DNA of 64,000 nucleotides from Siphlonurus alternatus (Eukaryota; Arthropoda; Insecta; Ephemeroptera; Siphlonuridae), in NCBI GenBank assembly GCA_949825025.1, contig OX463785.1:21515971-21579970 (forward strand), given 5' to 3'. Numbering within the stretch: position 1 is the first letter of the stretch; each line of letters begins with the position of its first letter. The notes beneath the pieces were generated by a model that saw only the letters and a list, made by a program, of their open reading frames with translations, was not told where the DNA came from and did no database searches. Made by a program: the position numbers and the translations under genes. Below, piece after piece: positions 1 through 13,791 of the stretch.

Positions 1-87
1 TATAAATGTACCGGGAATAAAAGGAAGTGAAATGTTTCAATTGATATTTCAATTGTAAATAAATATAATCATACTTCTTTGCAATAT

Positions 88-245
88 TGGGTGTGGTTCA
101 CCATGAAGAAATTATCCAGGTTTCTAACCACGTTTAGTTTAACCACGTTTAACTATACCTGTTTTACGTGTTAAACCACCTAGTTAAACGTGGTTAAGCT
201 AAACGTGGTTAGAAACCTGGCTAATTGTTTCGTGAATCGCGCCCA
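88..245. mobile_element. Palindromic MITE, family E
   Basis: An almost complete fold-back element: the left arm (tgggtgtggttcaccatgaa and on through tccaggtttctaaccacg) is the inverse of the right arm ending cgtgaatcgcgccca. Arms are about 60 bp and a short middle separates them. Similar elements with the terminal theme gggGCGATTCACGAAA occur at 3851, 28201, 43907 and 50658. It has no coding capacity, so it would be mobilised in trans. Flanking TA/AT is compatible with a TA target site. Confidence 0.8.
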
Positions 246-1522
<1,277 letters not shown>

Positions 1523-1641
1523 AAAACTCAGAATTTAAAGAAAATAATTTTGTACTACAAGAAATGTACAGTGGCTCTCTTAGAAATATTACCTCTCTTG
1601 GAATTTATATTTACGATGAGTTACGATTGAAAATATTACAA

Positions 1642-1959
1642 TGGACAATTTGCATGACATTTTTTTATTGCAGAAATGGAAAGAGGGTGCAAAGTTATGC
1701 TACTCTGAATTTTTTCAGATTTTTTTAGAGACCGGGAACTATTTTTAAAAAATTATTAAAAGTCAATTTTATGACGTCACGAGGAGTCTGTCCTTAAGAA
1801 AAAGATAGGCGCTAAACGCCCGTGACGTCATAAAATTGACTTTCAATAATTTTTTAAAAATAGTTCCCGCTCTTAAAAAAATCTGAAAAAATTCAGAGTA
1901 GCATAATTTGGTACCCTCTATCCATTTCTGCAATAGAAAAATGTCATGCAAATTGTCCA
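1642..1959. mobile_element. Palindromic MITE, family A (TGGACA ends)
   Basis: About 318 bp with terminal inverted repeats of about 130 bp. Each arm carries the ordered blocks tttttattgcagaaatgga, gggtgcaaagttatgctac, a TTTTTCAGATTTTT block, a short gggaactattttt block and TGACGTCA near the centre. Other copies are at 6861, 22584 (decayed), 41936, 44886 (decayed) and 49035. The best copies have TA on both sides, as in Tc1/mariner-type elements. Non-coding. Confidence 0.88.
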
Positions 1960-2232
1960 ATCAATTTATAATTCCTCTTTTATTGACTCAACTGCTGAAG
2001 ATATTAATGTCAATTATATATTTTATAAGGAAGTAAATGGCTGTATATATGAACAATGAGTAGTTGATTAAATTGAATCAAGGCCAAATGAATCTGGATT
2101 GTGAGCCATTGTGAGTAATACTTGATAGTGAAATCTGTCGGCTTAAAAAGGCTATAAAGCATGTAGAATCCATATAGAACATAGCACATGATATACTCGA
2201 ATTGACCCTTGAACTTTATATATAGATTTCTA

Positions 2233-2236
<4 letters not shown>

Positions 2237-2297
<61 letters not shown>
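2237..2297. repeat. (CT)n microsatellite
   Basis: About 60 bp of uninterrupted CT repeat following a short CT-rich lead-in. Confidence 0.97.
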
Positions 2298-2300
<3 letters not shown>

Positions 2301-2936
2301 AAATAGGTAATATTCCAATAATTATTTTTGAAATACTTAAGTTACAGATATGAAAATTAATTTCCTTAACAGTAGATGAAATTCATTGCCTGATTTCCCT
2401 TGAGAGATGTTCTCTTTATTTAAAACGATAAGTAAATATATGCCACATTTTAGTTCTTGATCTTTCTTACCAATTTTCCTCTCCAGAGTAATACACTGTA
2501 CAAGGGTGTGTCCAATAAGTCGATACAATGGGTACAACAGTCGTAAAAGCTATGACCTTTCCATTTAAACGCAGAAAACCATTACAATTGTGAATATGTT
2601 ATTATTATGGGAAAAATATAATCAATGCAATGCTTGGAAATATATGCATTATAAAAATTATGTCCATTATATATATGAATTAGTTAAAGGGAGTTTTAAA
2701 AAAGTGTATGAAGAATGTTAAGAGAGTTTGTACAGCAAAAAATTTGATGATCTTGTAAAAAATTTATTAAATTGTGTTAAGGTCGAAACTTACTTCAACA
2801 TAAACAACTGGGAGTATTCGGAACTAACTTACTTTAACAATAACATGTAAACTTGCCAAGTATACACTTTCTGCACTCGATCGCGTCCTTACAAGTAAAA
2901 TTCTGGGTAGTATAATATGAACGTTATCCCTACCCG

Positions 2937-3196
2937 AGTTGATATAAATTTCATCTTTTATTCGCTATTAAGCTCTCCTTTCGTCTTTTCTCCTCTTATT
3001 TTGCACCATTTTAGAGGGAAAAAGAGGTAAAAAAGACGAAATTACGTATTTTTTCCTTTTCTTGAAAATAAAATACTAGAAATATTGTCTTCATTTCATC
3101 CTCATTTTGAGCGAAGAGGAAATAAGACGTGTTTTAGAGGTAAAAAGATTAGGTTTAGACGTGTAAAGGATGAGTTGAAGACGTAATTTTTCAACT
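2937..3196. mobile_element. Family F element
   Basis: 260 bp with short, imperfect inverted ends (agttgatataaattt and aatttttcaact). Internal blocks: cctcttattttgcacc, gacgaaattacgtatttttt, gtcttcatttcatcctcatt, gtgttttagaggtaaaaag, ggtttagacgtgtaaaggat. Also at 28018 and 28842. Non-coding, probably a MITE. Confidence 0.75.
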
Positions 3197-3376
3197 TAGG
3201 GTATATAACCTCATTTGCTGGGCGTTGCAATTTTAAGAGACAAAGCAATGTAGATTTTTCAATTTGGGGGAGCTAAGAGGCCCGAAAAAGTTCAAGTTCA
3301 TAATACCTCTATAGACTAACAATAAGTCACAATGCCTAAAAACATACTTGGGGTAACGTTGGTGGTGACCAGAAGT

Positions 3377-3463
3377 GTATATAAAGAAACTGAGATCAGA
3401 AAACGAACACAGAGCTAATTTTACTCTTTAAATCCTGAACCTTTAAATAATGACAACAAAGGT
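3377..3463 (+). promoter_or_regulatory. Possible TATA promoter and four-codon first exon
   Basis: TATATAAAG (3378) is followed about 25 bp later by a TCAG initiator-like site and, at 3451, by ATGACAACAAAG directly before a GTAATT donor-like site. Very short first coding exons of this form occur in insect cuticle-type genes. No second exon with a signal peptide was found downstream, so this is weak. Confidence 0.18.
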
Positions 3464-3850
3464 AATTTATACGAGGAATAAAGTTCACTCTACAGGATAT
3501 AATGTGTCTACTTTGATGACGTAACTTGACGTCAGCTGTTTTAATGCACTGCACGTTCATCTCAAAGTCTTCACCGGAGATCGATCGTCCGTGATGACTG
3601 TCGTCATGACAACCAAACTTGCGGCGTCACAAAAGAACATCGCAGATAAATACACACCCCTATATGTGGAACAAGATTTTGTCCGGATGTTATATATGTG
3701 TGGAGGAAGTTTGTGGAAAGTATCTATTAGCCTTCCTGTACCCAGACAGAGAGAGAGAGAGAGAGATTATAGAAGAAATATATAGTTTGGTTACTTTGGT
3801 TTCATAATTTTGACAAAATACAGAGAAAAAAACATGATTGTATATAAAAT

Positions 3851-3977
3851 TGTGCGCAATTCACGAAAGATGTTATCCAGGTTTCTCACTAATCACATTT
3901 AGTGTAACTTAATTAACTGAAGTTAGTGTGAGAATCGTGTATAAATTTCTGAATAACACTTTTGTGAATTGCCCCCA
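3851..3977. mobile_element. Palindromic MITE, family E
   Basis: Left end tgcgcaattcacgaaagatg and right end cttttgtgaattgccccc are inverse; both arms carry a ttatccaggtttct / gaataac theme shared with the copies at 88, 43907 and 50658. Confidence 0.72.
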
Positions 3978-6860
3978 TCAATATCATTGATTAGGAAATT
4001 AGAGCGTAATTAATTAAAGTTTCCGAAATGAAACTATTTCAATAGTTTTTATTTAATGTCTATATAATGTCTATATTAATACGTTTAAATAAGGCATATA
4101 AAAATATTCATGTGATTATTTATGCAAAGTGACAGATTGAAAAAATATAATATATTGTTGAAATTATAAATTTATATATAATACAATAATATAACAAGAA
4201 CAACGTGCTCATTAACAGTAAGGTAGATCACATGAACTACAGGTATAAACAAGTACACTCATGTTTACAAAGGTTACAGAAAGAATGTAAATAAATAAAG
4301 AAATAAAGACATTAATTGTAAATGTCATGTAAATGAAAGAATATAATTACACGCTCATTAACATTCTTGATAATTTGTATGATAATTTTGTAATAAAGGA
4401 AAATTTATAACATGAAGCAATTGAAATTCAAGTTTTACACATTTTTAATTATATCGTTGGAAGGAGTGTTGCGGAATTCTAATTTGGCTAAATTTTCTAC
4501 GCCGTGAATTTATTTTAACTTAATTATGTTAACAAATTTAAAAAATATAAAGTTCCTGTTTCATTTCCAATATACTTTTATTCAAATTGAATTTGCTATG
4601 CATATTGTCAACATGCACTAGAATTTTTTAGAACTAATATTTTAGTACGAAATATAATTTATTTGATTTTACATATCACATAATGGCCAATGAATTGAGG
4701 ACTTTTTTATATTTTCCAAATTGAGTGAAGTTGCAAGACAAATCTATTAACAGTGTGAGAGACAATTTAAACGCTTATAAGTGTACATCTAGAAAGTTAA
4801 AATTCCATTGAATAAGGTGACAAAGTTATTAAACAATCAATCAAAATGATACTGACAAGTATACCACCTGGTAATGAGACATCGCATTAATTACAAAATT
4901 ACCTTGACTGTTATGATATTTCTCATTTCTGAGTCATATGTGATAAAATCAAGAGAAACGTGGTAATTTATGAAACAAATATTAATAAATTATACTTGAA
5001 ACTTTGCTACTATGTAATAAAATTTATATTACAAACTTGGCGAGCAATAATCCTGCAATAAATAAATAGTTATACTAAATATTATATCTATAAATTTAAA
5101 TATCAATGCAGTAGTTTTTATATCTTAATAATTCAACATTAGTAATCGATATTTTACAATACAAGATAATCAGTTTTGTTTATAAAGGTTATTATAATAT
5201 AAATAAAAGTAGGACTTTGATTCTTATGTTAAAATATAATATTATAATTTCATTTAATATTTTCTTTTAACATGTCATAAAGAAGCTATGAAAAATATCT
5301 TTCACACATATATAAGAACGTATATGAATTATATTAGTTTATTGTAAATATAGAATACGTAGGTAGTTTATCTTAACAAACGAGTATTGTTATATTGTTA
5401 TGGTTGACAGGTATACACCTACGGAGGGCGCGTGGTCTTTAAAAAAAAATAAGGTGTGGTCTTGCGTGCAAACCGACTAATTATATCAAACATTTTATCA
5501 ACCAGAAGGCGGTGTTGTCACAATGCGTTTACATAGCGTACACCAATATAGCAAATTGAATCGTGTTCATACAGCATGTAATGTAAAATACATGTGACGT
5601 AACAATGAATTTTATCATTTCGTTCGCAAATATGAGGCCAGTAGACGCACAAGCAGAAATTTGACATTTGTGATAAAGGTTGGTTTCAATGTTTAAGAAA
5701 AACTAAATAGCTGTCATTGTAAATGTCAAATTATTTCTCCTTTACTGTTTGGTGGTATTATTATAACAGTCCATTCTTCACCAAATTTGCAAACTTTTTA
5801 TACGGCGTATTCGGAAAATGTTCAAACAAGTAAAATTTGCCTCTTAAACATTGTGTGAAAATTCGGATTTGCAATGTAACCGGTATACATGCCATGCATC
5901 TCGAGATAGTACCTCCATCTAAATAAGGCTGTAGCATCAAGAAATCAAAAATAATACATATAAATTTATATAAAGTTAGTTTAGTTCACCACCCTTCTAT
6001 TTATTATAGACAAAGAGACATTACCCACAAATAAAGCAGTACACTGTATGCTGTTCAAAGCAATACACCTCTTGGCTCCAATAACGTTTTTCCTGCTGTA
6101 CGGAACAGCAAAACGTTTACCCCTGCTAGGTATATGGGTGTTTCCTTGTAGTTGAGACGTAGTAATATTTTTGTTTATCGTAGATTGAGTGTTTTTCATA
6201 AACTCCCAAGTTGACAATATACATTTTTACTGTGTTTCTAATCTGCATTTTAAAGATTTTCTACAATTTCTGAAAGGCGTTTTTTGTATAATAGAAAATA
6301 GCAGCGTTGGCAGTAAATTTGACTTATATTTTTATAACCTTAAAGTTAACATAAATTCTCGATGGATGTTATAACATTGTCGAGGTAAAATATGATAATA
6401 GCCTTACGTAAAAACTGCGTGTTATGATTATGAAACAACGTTAAAATATATTTTACATTAAGGAAATTTAGATAAAAAAAAAATCGATGTGCGCTCCCTA
6501 ACATGAAAAAAGTAAAAGAGTTGAAAATAAAATTGCTTTTTCAACACTTTGTATTATAATAAGCTTGAATATAATTTGAATAAATGAATTTGCAATCATT
6601 ATGTTAGCTATAGTTTTATAACAAGAAACTTTCAGCCGGAAGAAGCCGGAAGTACGTGCTTTCCGACCTTCCTAATGCCTTGCTAATTCTAAGAGAGGTT
6701 AGTTGTCATGGCATAAATATCACCACAATAAATATATTCTTAAATTATGAATAGTTGTAGCCGTTCTGTGTAAAGGCTTTCTATACATACGACATCCTTA
6801 TGCAGCACTTGGACATAAGGTCGATCAAGTCCAAGAAGCGCAATATTTTATAACGTTAAT
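3978..6860. other. Gene-free AT-rich stretch
   Basis: No gene seen. Around 6080-6135 there is a fragment (tacggaacagcaaaacgttt, acccctgct) related to family D ends. A GC-richer patch lies at 5400-5545. Confidence 0.65.
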
Positions 6861-7181
6861 AATGGAGTATTGTCCTCAATTTTTTTTATTGCAGAAATGG
6901 ATAGAGCGTGCAAAGTAATGCTACCCTGATTTTTTCCAGATTTTTTAGAGCCCGGGAAGTATTTTTAAAAAATTATTGAAAGTCCTTTTTGTGACGTCAC
7001 GCGGCGACAAGTCCTATCTTTTTCTTAAGGAGCGGCGTCTCGTGACGTCACAAAAATAACATTCAATAATTTTTTAAAAATAGTTCCCGGGCTCTAAAAA
7101 ATCTGAAAAAAATCAGAGTAGCATAACTTTGCACCCTCTATCCATTTCTGCATTAAAAAAAATTGAGGACAATACTCCATT
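6861..7181. mobile_element. Palindromic MITE, family A (ATGGAG ends)
   Basis: Terminal inverted repeats start aatggagtattgtcctcaa and close with the inverse, followed by the family A blocks with two TGACGTCA palindromes facing the centre. It is very similar to the copy at 49035-49353, so these two were probably active more recently than the others. Confidence 0.9.
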
Positions 7182-7274
7182 TATTTATTATTTTTTTATT
7201 TATTTAATTTAATTTTAAAATAATTAATTTAGTAATATTTAACAAATAAAAATCGATATTTTAACTCGGCTGGA

Positions 7275-7500
7275 TTGGACATTTTTATACGAATGGAGTG
7301 TACATAGCGCAGGGTTTACGAACAGGCCTAAAGTATAACAGACGAGAGTTGATGTCTGAAATTTTCCGGAAGTTTAGCTTACAATCGGAAGTGAAAATAA
7401 GTAGAAAATGCGTCACATCCGGAAATTTACATCTCTCGCTTTTTAGATTGTATATCGCCTTCCACTTGAAAATCTTCACTTTTGGGCATTTCCGGTGCTT
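7275..7500. repeat. Dispersed repeat, family J
   Basis: Blocks tctgaaattttccggaagt, caatcggaagtgaaaataag, agaaaatgcgtcacatccgg and aaatttac recur in order at 24425-24545. Ends not defined. Confidence 0.6.
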
Positions 7501-7979
7501 GATATACTATATATATTGATATACTATTGATATACTTGCTGTAACAAGTAATTTCGTTTACATATAGGTTAATAAATTCCTATTTTCAATTTTATTAAAT
7601 ATATTATTAGTTGAATTTATCATATTTTTATAAAAATTTTTAATATGTTTATATTGTGATCATGTGAAATATTTTTTAAAATTTTTTAAATTAAATTATT
7701 ATGGATTTTATATTGATGTGTAATATGTTTTTCTTAATATTTCTTGTATTAATATTTATTTCAGTATTATGAATGTGTTGTGAAAGTGAAAAAGTGATAA
7801 GTAAAAGTGAAGTGATACACATTATGTGATATATATGTATGCAATAGGTTGGTATAATGCATGAAAATTGATTAAGGTAATCATTAGTTGCAGCAAGAAA
7901 GTCAAGTGGACATATTTTAAAATTCGGTAATTATGAAAGAAAACTGTGTTGTTTAACAAATTTATTATGATTATGTAAC

Positions 7980-8068
7980 TATTTCTGTATAGAGGTTATG
8001 TGTAAGAATGGTCATTTGACCAAACATCGCCTAAATAAAGACATTATTCTATTCTATTCTATACTATT
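7980..8068 (+). mobile_element. Retroposon 3' tail with (ATTCT)n
   Basis: aacatcgcctaaataaagac followed by attattctattctattct is the form of a non-LTR retroposon 3' end: a polyadenylation-like AATAAA and short tandem tail. No reverse transcriptase remains upstream. Confidence 0.45.
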
Positions 8069-8519
8069 TTATCGTTACTGTACTTATAAGGATATATAAT
8101 AAAATCATGCAGCTAAAATAAACTCAATGGATTTAGTATTGATAACAAGTTTATGACTTTACAAAATAATAAAACCAAAGTTTATGCTATGCTGCAAAGA
8201 TAATTCAAGACACCAATTTATATAAATATAATGCCTCATCAGAAAATTTATTGTTTGCTTTTTCCTGTATGATTTTACCCCATTAAAACTATGATGTATT
8301 GAATTTCAATATGTCTAGTAATAAAATTATGACATAGATTTTCTGATAAAATCCGAATGTCTTATATTTTCTTTGACAGTATCATTTTATAGTACACAAC
8401 CATAGATTCATATCAAAAATTATAACAGATCTCAAATTTCATTATATTTTGTTCTAACTCAAATAACCCCACTGTGAACTATTTCATGCATATTACTTTT
8501 AAGTGGTTTGTCCTTCACA

Positions 8520-8674
8520 AGCTAAAAAAACGTCTGCTTGCTTCATGCATGCTGGCAAGTCGTGCTACACATCAGTCTGGCTCTAGTTACATATCTACAG
8601 TGGAGAGGACTGGGGAACCTGTGACGTCATATGAAAATTCTGTGGCATCTATGTCAAATGAGGGTGGAAAATAG
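8520..8674 (+). CDS. Candidate 3'-terminal exon, unknown product
   Basis: An open frame ending at TAG (8672-8674) encodes ATHQSGSSYISTVERTGE and then PVTSYENSVASMSNEGGK, a balanced, Ser/Thr-rich composition unlike the Lys/Phe/Asn-rich noise frames around it. Possible acceptors precede it (tccttcacaag and atatctacag). It resembles a cytoplasmic tail in style only; no family match. Could be a decayed gene piece. Confidence 0.28.
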
Positions 8675-11600
8675 GAAAGAATTTTCTTTCCGTAAAATAA
8701 ATTTTGAAGTTATAAATTATTATATACCAATAATTATAATATTTAATACTCCCAATGTACTTAATATATATGGATAATTTATAGAATATAGGCCGTATTA
8801 AATCATATAATAAAATATGTGGATTATTTTACTTCTAAAAATTAAACTCTCCTCTAAGTATAAGTTTGGTTTAATCCAATTAATATTTGTTAATCGTTTA
8901 TATAAATGTATATTTAAAAAAAGAGAATTCAAAATTTAATCGAATTTGTTATAAATTTATTGATATTATTTTAATTTAAAATAAATATTTATGAAAATTT
9001 GTTACAATTGAAATAATTTTGCTTTTAGGTGAGTTTTCAGGGGGTCGATTGTTAATTTTTTACATCAGCTTTCGTGTTCCACCTTGGCACCACAGTATAA
9101 AATAGCAATGGGGAGTTCCATCGCAGCATTCACTCTTATATCCATTGAAATTATATCCATAATTTTTTTTAATGTTTTAACATTTGTTTTAAAACAATTT
9201 CGACTGAATTTAACTACTACGCGTTTCATAAAACAATATTAATTTGTTAATTAATATGACGTCATCGCAAGCACCTAACAATCCAAGTCTAGATTTTGCA
9301 GCAGTCTTATCTGAACGTAGCAAACAGAAACCGTGATAAAATATTCATAAGCAGAAACCACAAGAGGTCATCTCGGGTTTCGTCGAACAAAGAAGACCGC
9401 GCAGTCAAAACATCACATTTTGTGTCACTTGAGTATTATAATATTGCAGCTATTCTGTTCAGAAATACATTCATTTTAAATTGAGCACCAGCAATTCTTT
9501 TCATTCGTTCAATTATAATTAACGTAAAATGTGAAAGACAAAAATAGTTTCCAACTATATAGTAAAAATTCCATGAAGAAAAACAATATATACTTCAAGA
9601 AAATATATTGTTGATAGTTCAAAAAAACTACCCTACATATTACATTTTATCATAAAAACTACAATGATTTAACAAAAAAAATTAATTAAACTTTAATGAT
9701 TTTCCTAATTACGTCATTACGAATAAAACTTATACTTTAATTTAATTAACTCTGACATTACATTAATTAAAAACCATATAATTATCCATTTAATTGACTT
9801 TAATTCACCAATCATTGCATAACTTTACCCTTCAATGTGTCAAAATGCATATCCTCTATTTATTCACTGGTAATAATGTCACTTTGTATTGCGTCACTTC
9901 GGTATTGCACAGAGCGCACCAGACGCCATGCTTGCTCCTAACACACTGATCTCTCTCTCAGAACTCCTCTCTGCGCGAAGCTCGAGTCGGCGCGCCGGAG
10001 TCTCCAGCCCATTGTTCATAAATGAAGCTTGCTTGTGTGCTTGAATTAGGAACAATATGGGGCTGTAGTTGGGAGATAGCACAAGGACTTAAGTACTATT
10101 GATATGTGGCTTTATTTTGTTTATATTTCAGTTCAGAACGTCACTATGAATTTGAGATTTATTAAAGCAATGGCATGTTCTATTTTTTTCTTGTTTCTTT
10201 ATAATGTTAATTAATTACAAACTTCTTGCCCTTTAAATATGTTAAAGATTATTATCCTCTGACTTTATTGCTCTTTAAACTCCCTTGCAGCCATTGTAAA
10301 AGGTCATGATAATATTTGTGAACGTATCACATAATATATATTGGCAACATCAAATTATTTATATAATATTTAACTAAAATAAAACATTAAAATTGTGCTG
10401 GCTGTAGTTTTAAAATTTTAAAATTTTTAGATCAAATATAAAATGGAAAATATAATTCTTTTTGCAACTATTTTTTGTAACATTTAATATGTAACATACA
10501 ATTTTAAATAAATACGATTATAAACATTTCAATATTTTAATTGTTTTCATTTTATATAGTTATTCATTTTTTTTTAAATTTATGAGCGAATAGATATTAC
10601 TTACACACCATCTCGTTTAATATTAACATCACATTTAAGATAAGGGAACTCCCCTTGGCTCCTTTACAGCCATTTTTGTTGAACTGGACATATTATTTAT
10701 ATAAATTATTTATTGAACACAAAGACAGTGTACAGAACATATTATTAAATATGCCATGAAGATAAGTTTGCATTAGAAACCGTAACTCAAGGTGCCTATA
10801 ATCGTGTTTCGTATCCTCCATTTTTTTTTTTTTTTTTTTTTTTCAGATTTCAATCTGAAAAGAAAAAGTTCCCAACTTATGCATGAAATTTAAAATAATA
10901 AAAGATATGTTAATTAGAATTTTTCTTCTAACTAAATTTTTGCATATACTAGTCTTACAATTCATATTTCAACAGATGACGAAAATAAGAAAATTGTCCC
11001 AAAAAAAAACAAAGTTTTATTTTGTTCCCCTTTTGTTTCATGCGATGAAAGCTCACGGCGATAAAGCACGCGCTGAATCTCAAGAAGGAGACAAAACGTC
11101 GATCGGGGCATAAATAACCTTCTGGAGCTTGCCTCTTCTCCATAGTAATGAGTCATCGATCTGTGTACACAGTCGAGCAAAGAAACAGCGTGCCGTGCCG
11201 TTTTATTTTTTAACATTGGGTAAAAACAGCGAAAATGTAAGAAAGAAAGAAAAATTCCCTTTTTTTTTTCGTCTCACTTTTCGTCTTGGAAAATTTCTCT
11301 CACTAAGAAGTGGCAGTTGAATTGATATATTATAATCGGAAATATTTCAAAACAATACACAGGTGAATATTTTTTTTTATATTAATATATTAGCTCATAT
11401 ATTCTTACAGTGACCATATGATTTTTTAATAAAAAAACTATCGTTATAAAAAAAGCTCAGATCTATATAGTAAAAGCCTATTGTTTAATATATACAGTAT
11501 AGATATTATAACATAAACAAAAATTTGAAATATTCAATTTAAAAACATTTTCCTACAAAACTGAAACATGTAGCAACGTGTTTTTTTTCCATCTAATATT

Positions 11601-11793
11601 TACCATACATATTCTCTATATATACTTTGTATTACACAAAATTGAATTTCAAAATAAAAATTTTAATTCACTAAAAACACATCCCTTCCATAGCAAAATA
11701 TTTTCATATATATATAATGTTTACCATTGATGTTTTCTCTATCGTACAAAATTGAATTTTCTGTTAAAAAGTGATATTCCCCTCTCTGCAAAG
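8675..11793. other. Gene-free stretch with two small islands
   Basis: A GC-rich island at 9895-10020 (aagctcgagtcggcgcgccg) and a less marked one at 11040-11200 stand out; neither shows a splice-bounded open frame. Poly(T) at 10821-10843. TGACGTCA at 9257. Confidence 0.6.
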
Positions 11794-11881
11794 CGAAGTG
11801 TTTACCCCGTCCAGCTGTGCCAAGCTTCAGTTCAGACGAACGGGCAATCTGTGTGTGTGTTGATCACCTCGCTGATTGACG
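11794..11881 (+). CDS. Candidate isolated exon, unknown product
   Basis: 88 nt between a good acceptor (cccctctctgcaaag) and a strong donor (GTAAGC), open in phase 0 and clearly GC-richer than its surroundings. It would encode RSVYPVQLCQASVQTNGQ followed by SVCVLITSLID. I do not recognise it. It ends one base into a codon, which is compatible in phase with the candidate exon at 40082, though that is a one-in-three chance match. No neighbouring exon was found. Confidence 0.3.
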
Positions 11882-11998
11882 GTAAGCACAAAGAATTGAA
11901 AACCTGCAGAAACGTGTACAAAATGTGCCCGTCAGATCGTAAACATAAATGTGGAGAAGTTGATAGCGAAAATCTATGCATGGAGGTATAGAAATATT

Positions 11999-12001
<3 letters not shown>

Positions 12002-12062
<61 letters not shown>
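12002..12062. repeat. (GA)n microsatellite
   Basis: About 60 bp of uninterrupted GA dinucleotide repeat, about 120 bp downstream of the candidate exon at 11794-11881. Confidence 0.97.
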
Positions 12063-12067
<5 letters not shown>

Positions 12068-13502
12068 AAATGATTGCACCATTCTACTAACAATACACTG
12101 CACACAATAAAAAATAAATCTCATTAAGAACGAATTTTCATCTCAAAATCAGCGAAATGCCCGACTGCGATGCAAATTCATTTGGGTACAGTTTCAAAAA
12201 ACGAGAAACTTATTTAATAAACTATTTGAAAAAATAAGAGCAAAATTTTTGACCTCTTTATTAGCTTAACTTTGATAGCTCTCCGTCTATATAGCATCTT
12301 GAAAAGTGATTCTGCAATGCAGACCAGTGATTTGCGTTGTGATCCTCCGTGACGTCGTTTTTTTTAAGTTGAAATAACAGAAAATGCATCGAATAAAAAT
12401 GCAATAATTGCTTTAATAATCAACTGTAGTTATAAACAAAAATAATTAATAAGCAAAATGTAACTTTATTATGATTTTAAACAAAACCATTACAATATTT
12501 TTGTGTCAAATTTTGTATTTTGGTTCTAACAATGAAAAATTAGGTTGCATCTCACATGCATGGGCACTGTTTTTGAATATGTGTTTATTTGTAATTATAT
12601 TATAATTACATTAAAACTCCCTTTTAAACTTAATGGAAATCATAATTTTAATTTCTACTAATGATGATTCCTTATAGACAATTGAAAAAAATACATTATA
12701 TGTCAGTACAGTATATTTATTACCTAATAATTTTATTAAAAAGTTGAATACTCAATAATTAAATTTCACTGTGAAATACAACTCGGGTGGAAAGTTCCAT
12801 TCCACAAAAAGTTATTACGCTCTTTTCATGTTAAAGTCAACCAATATTAAAGTTACTAAAATATGGATGTCTTTTTTTTATTAAGTTTGTATAAAAAAAC
12901 ATTTACATTTTAAATAAAGAACATTTTAGTACTTGAAGTCAAGTCAAGTGAAAACTAATATTGTTTTGTATTTATTGGTATCAGAGTGTATTGATTTTTA
13001 TTAAAGAACTTTTGAATATAAAATATGTTGTTTAATAAAAATATAGTAGTAGCTATATACATTGACATGTTAGTAAAATATTGTTAGTAGTACTTTGTCA
13101 GTAAAATCATGTTCAGTTAAAATCTACTACTGTAATAAACAATTATGTCTGAGATTTTTTTTACATAAAGAATTATTATTCATAACATATAGTTACACCT
13201 ACGTATTTTTAAAATAAAAATGCAAATCATATAATTCTTTTTTTATATGTTTAAAAAAAAAACGTGTTGAAATGACTACCATGTATCACATTTTAAAATG
13301 ATAGGTTTGTATAAATTGTAGGTTGTCACCTCCGGGATCATATACCATTACAAATTCATGAAAAAAAAAAAATAAATAAAAGTTTAGCCACTTTAAAAAT
13401 GGATCAAATTTTTACGATACACTCAAGTGTAATATAATAGTAAAGAAATAAAAAGATATGAATTTGGCTCTGATATCAAGAAGTAAATGGAAAGACAAAA
13501 GA
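12063..13502. other. Gene-free AT-rich stretch
   Basis: I see no gene, element boundary or structured motif here. Confidence 0.65.
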
Positions 13503-13512
13503 TAGAGAGAGA

Positions 13513-13602
<90 letters not shown>
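13503..13602. repeat. (GA)n microsatellite, left arm of a GA/CT pair
   Basis: About 100 bp of GA repeat. A (CT)n tract of similar length follows at 13711-13787, so the two could pair as arms of one large inverted repeat with a roughly 110-bp loop. Confidence 0.97.
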
Positions 13603-13604
<2 letters not shown>

Positions 13605-13705
13605 CGCACTGTTTTTAGATACAAGGCGAAAAGATTGCTGCAAACCGGATTATAAAGGGTAAAGAGTTAGTGTATATTTTCATGGTGCATTGCAGATTTT
13701 AGTCA

Positions 13706-13710
<5 letters not shown>

Positions 13711-13787
<77 letters not shown>
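13711..13787. repeat. (CT)n microsatellite, right arm of a GA/CT pair
   Basis: About 77 bp of CT repeat, complementary to the GA tract at 13503-13602. Confidence 0.97.

Positions 13788-13791
<4 letters not shown>

Noticed and set aside
3377..3785. Cuticle-protein-type gene starting at 3451
   Set aside because: Promoter and tiny first exon are suggestive, but no second exon with a signal peptide or cuticle domain follows.
7984..8068. Nearby LINE reverse transcriptase
   Set aside because: Only a tail-like 3' end is present; no reverse transcriptase motif was found in any frame upstream.
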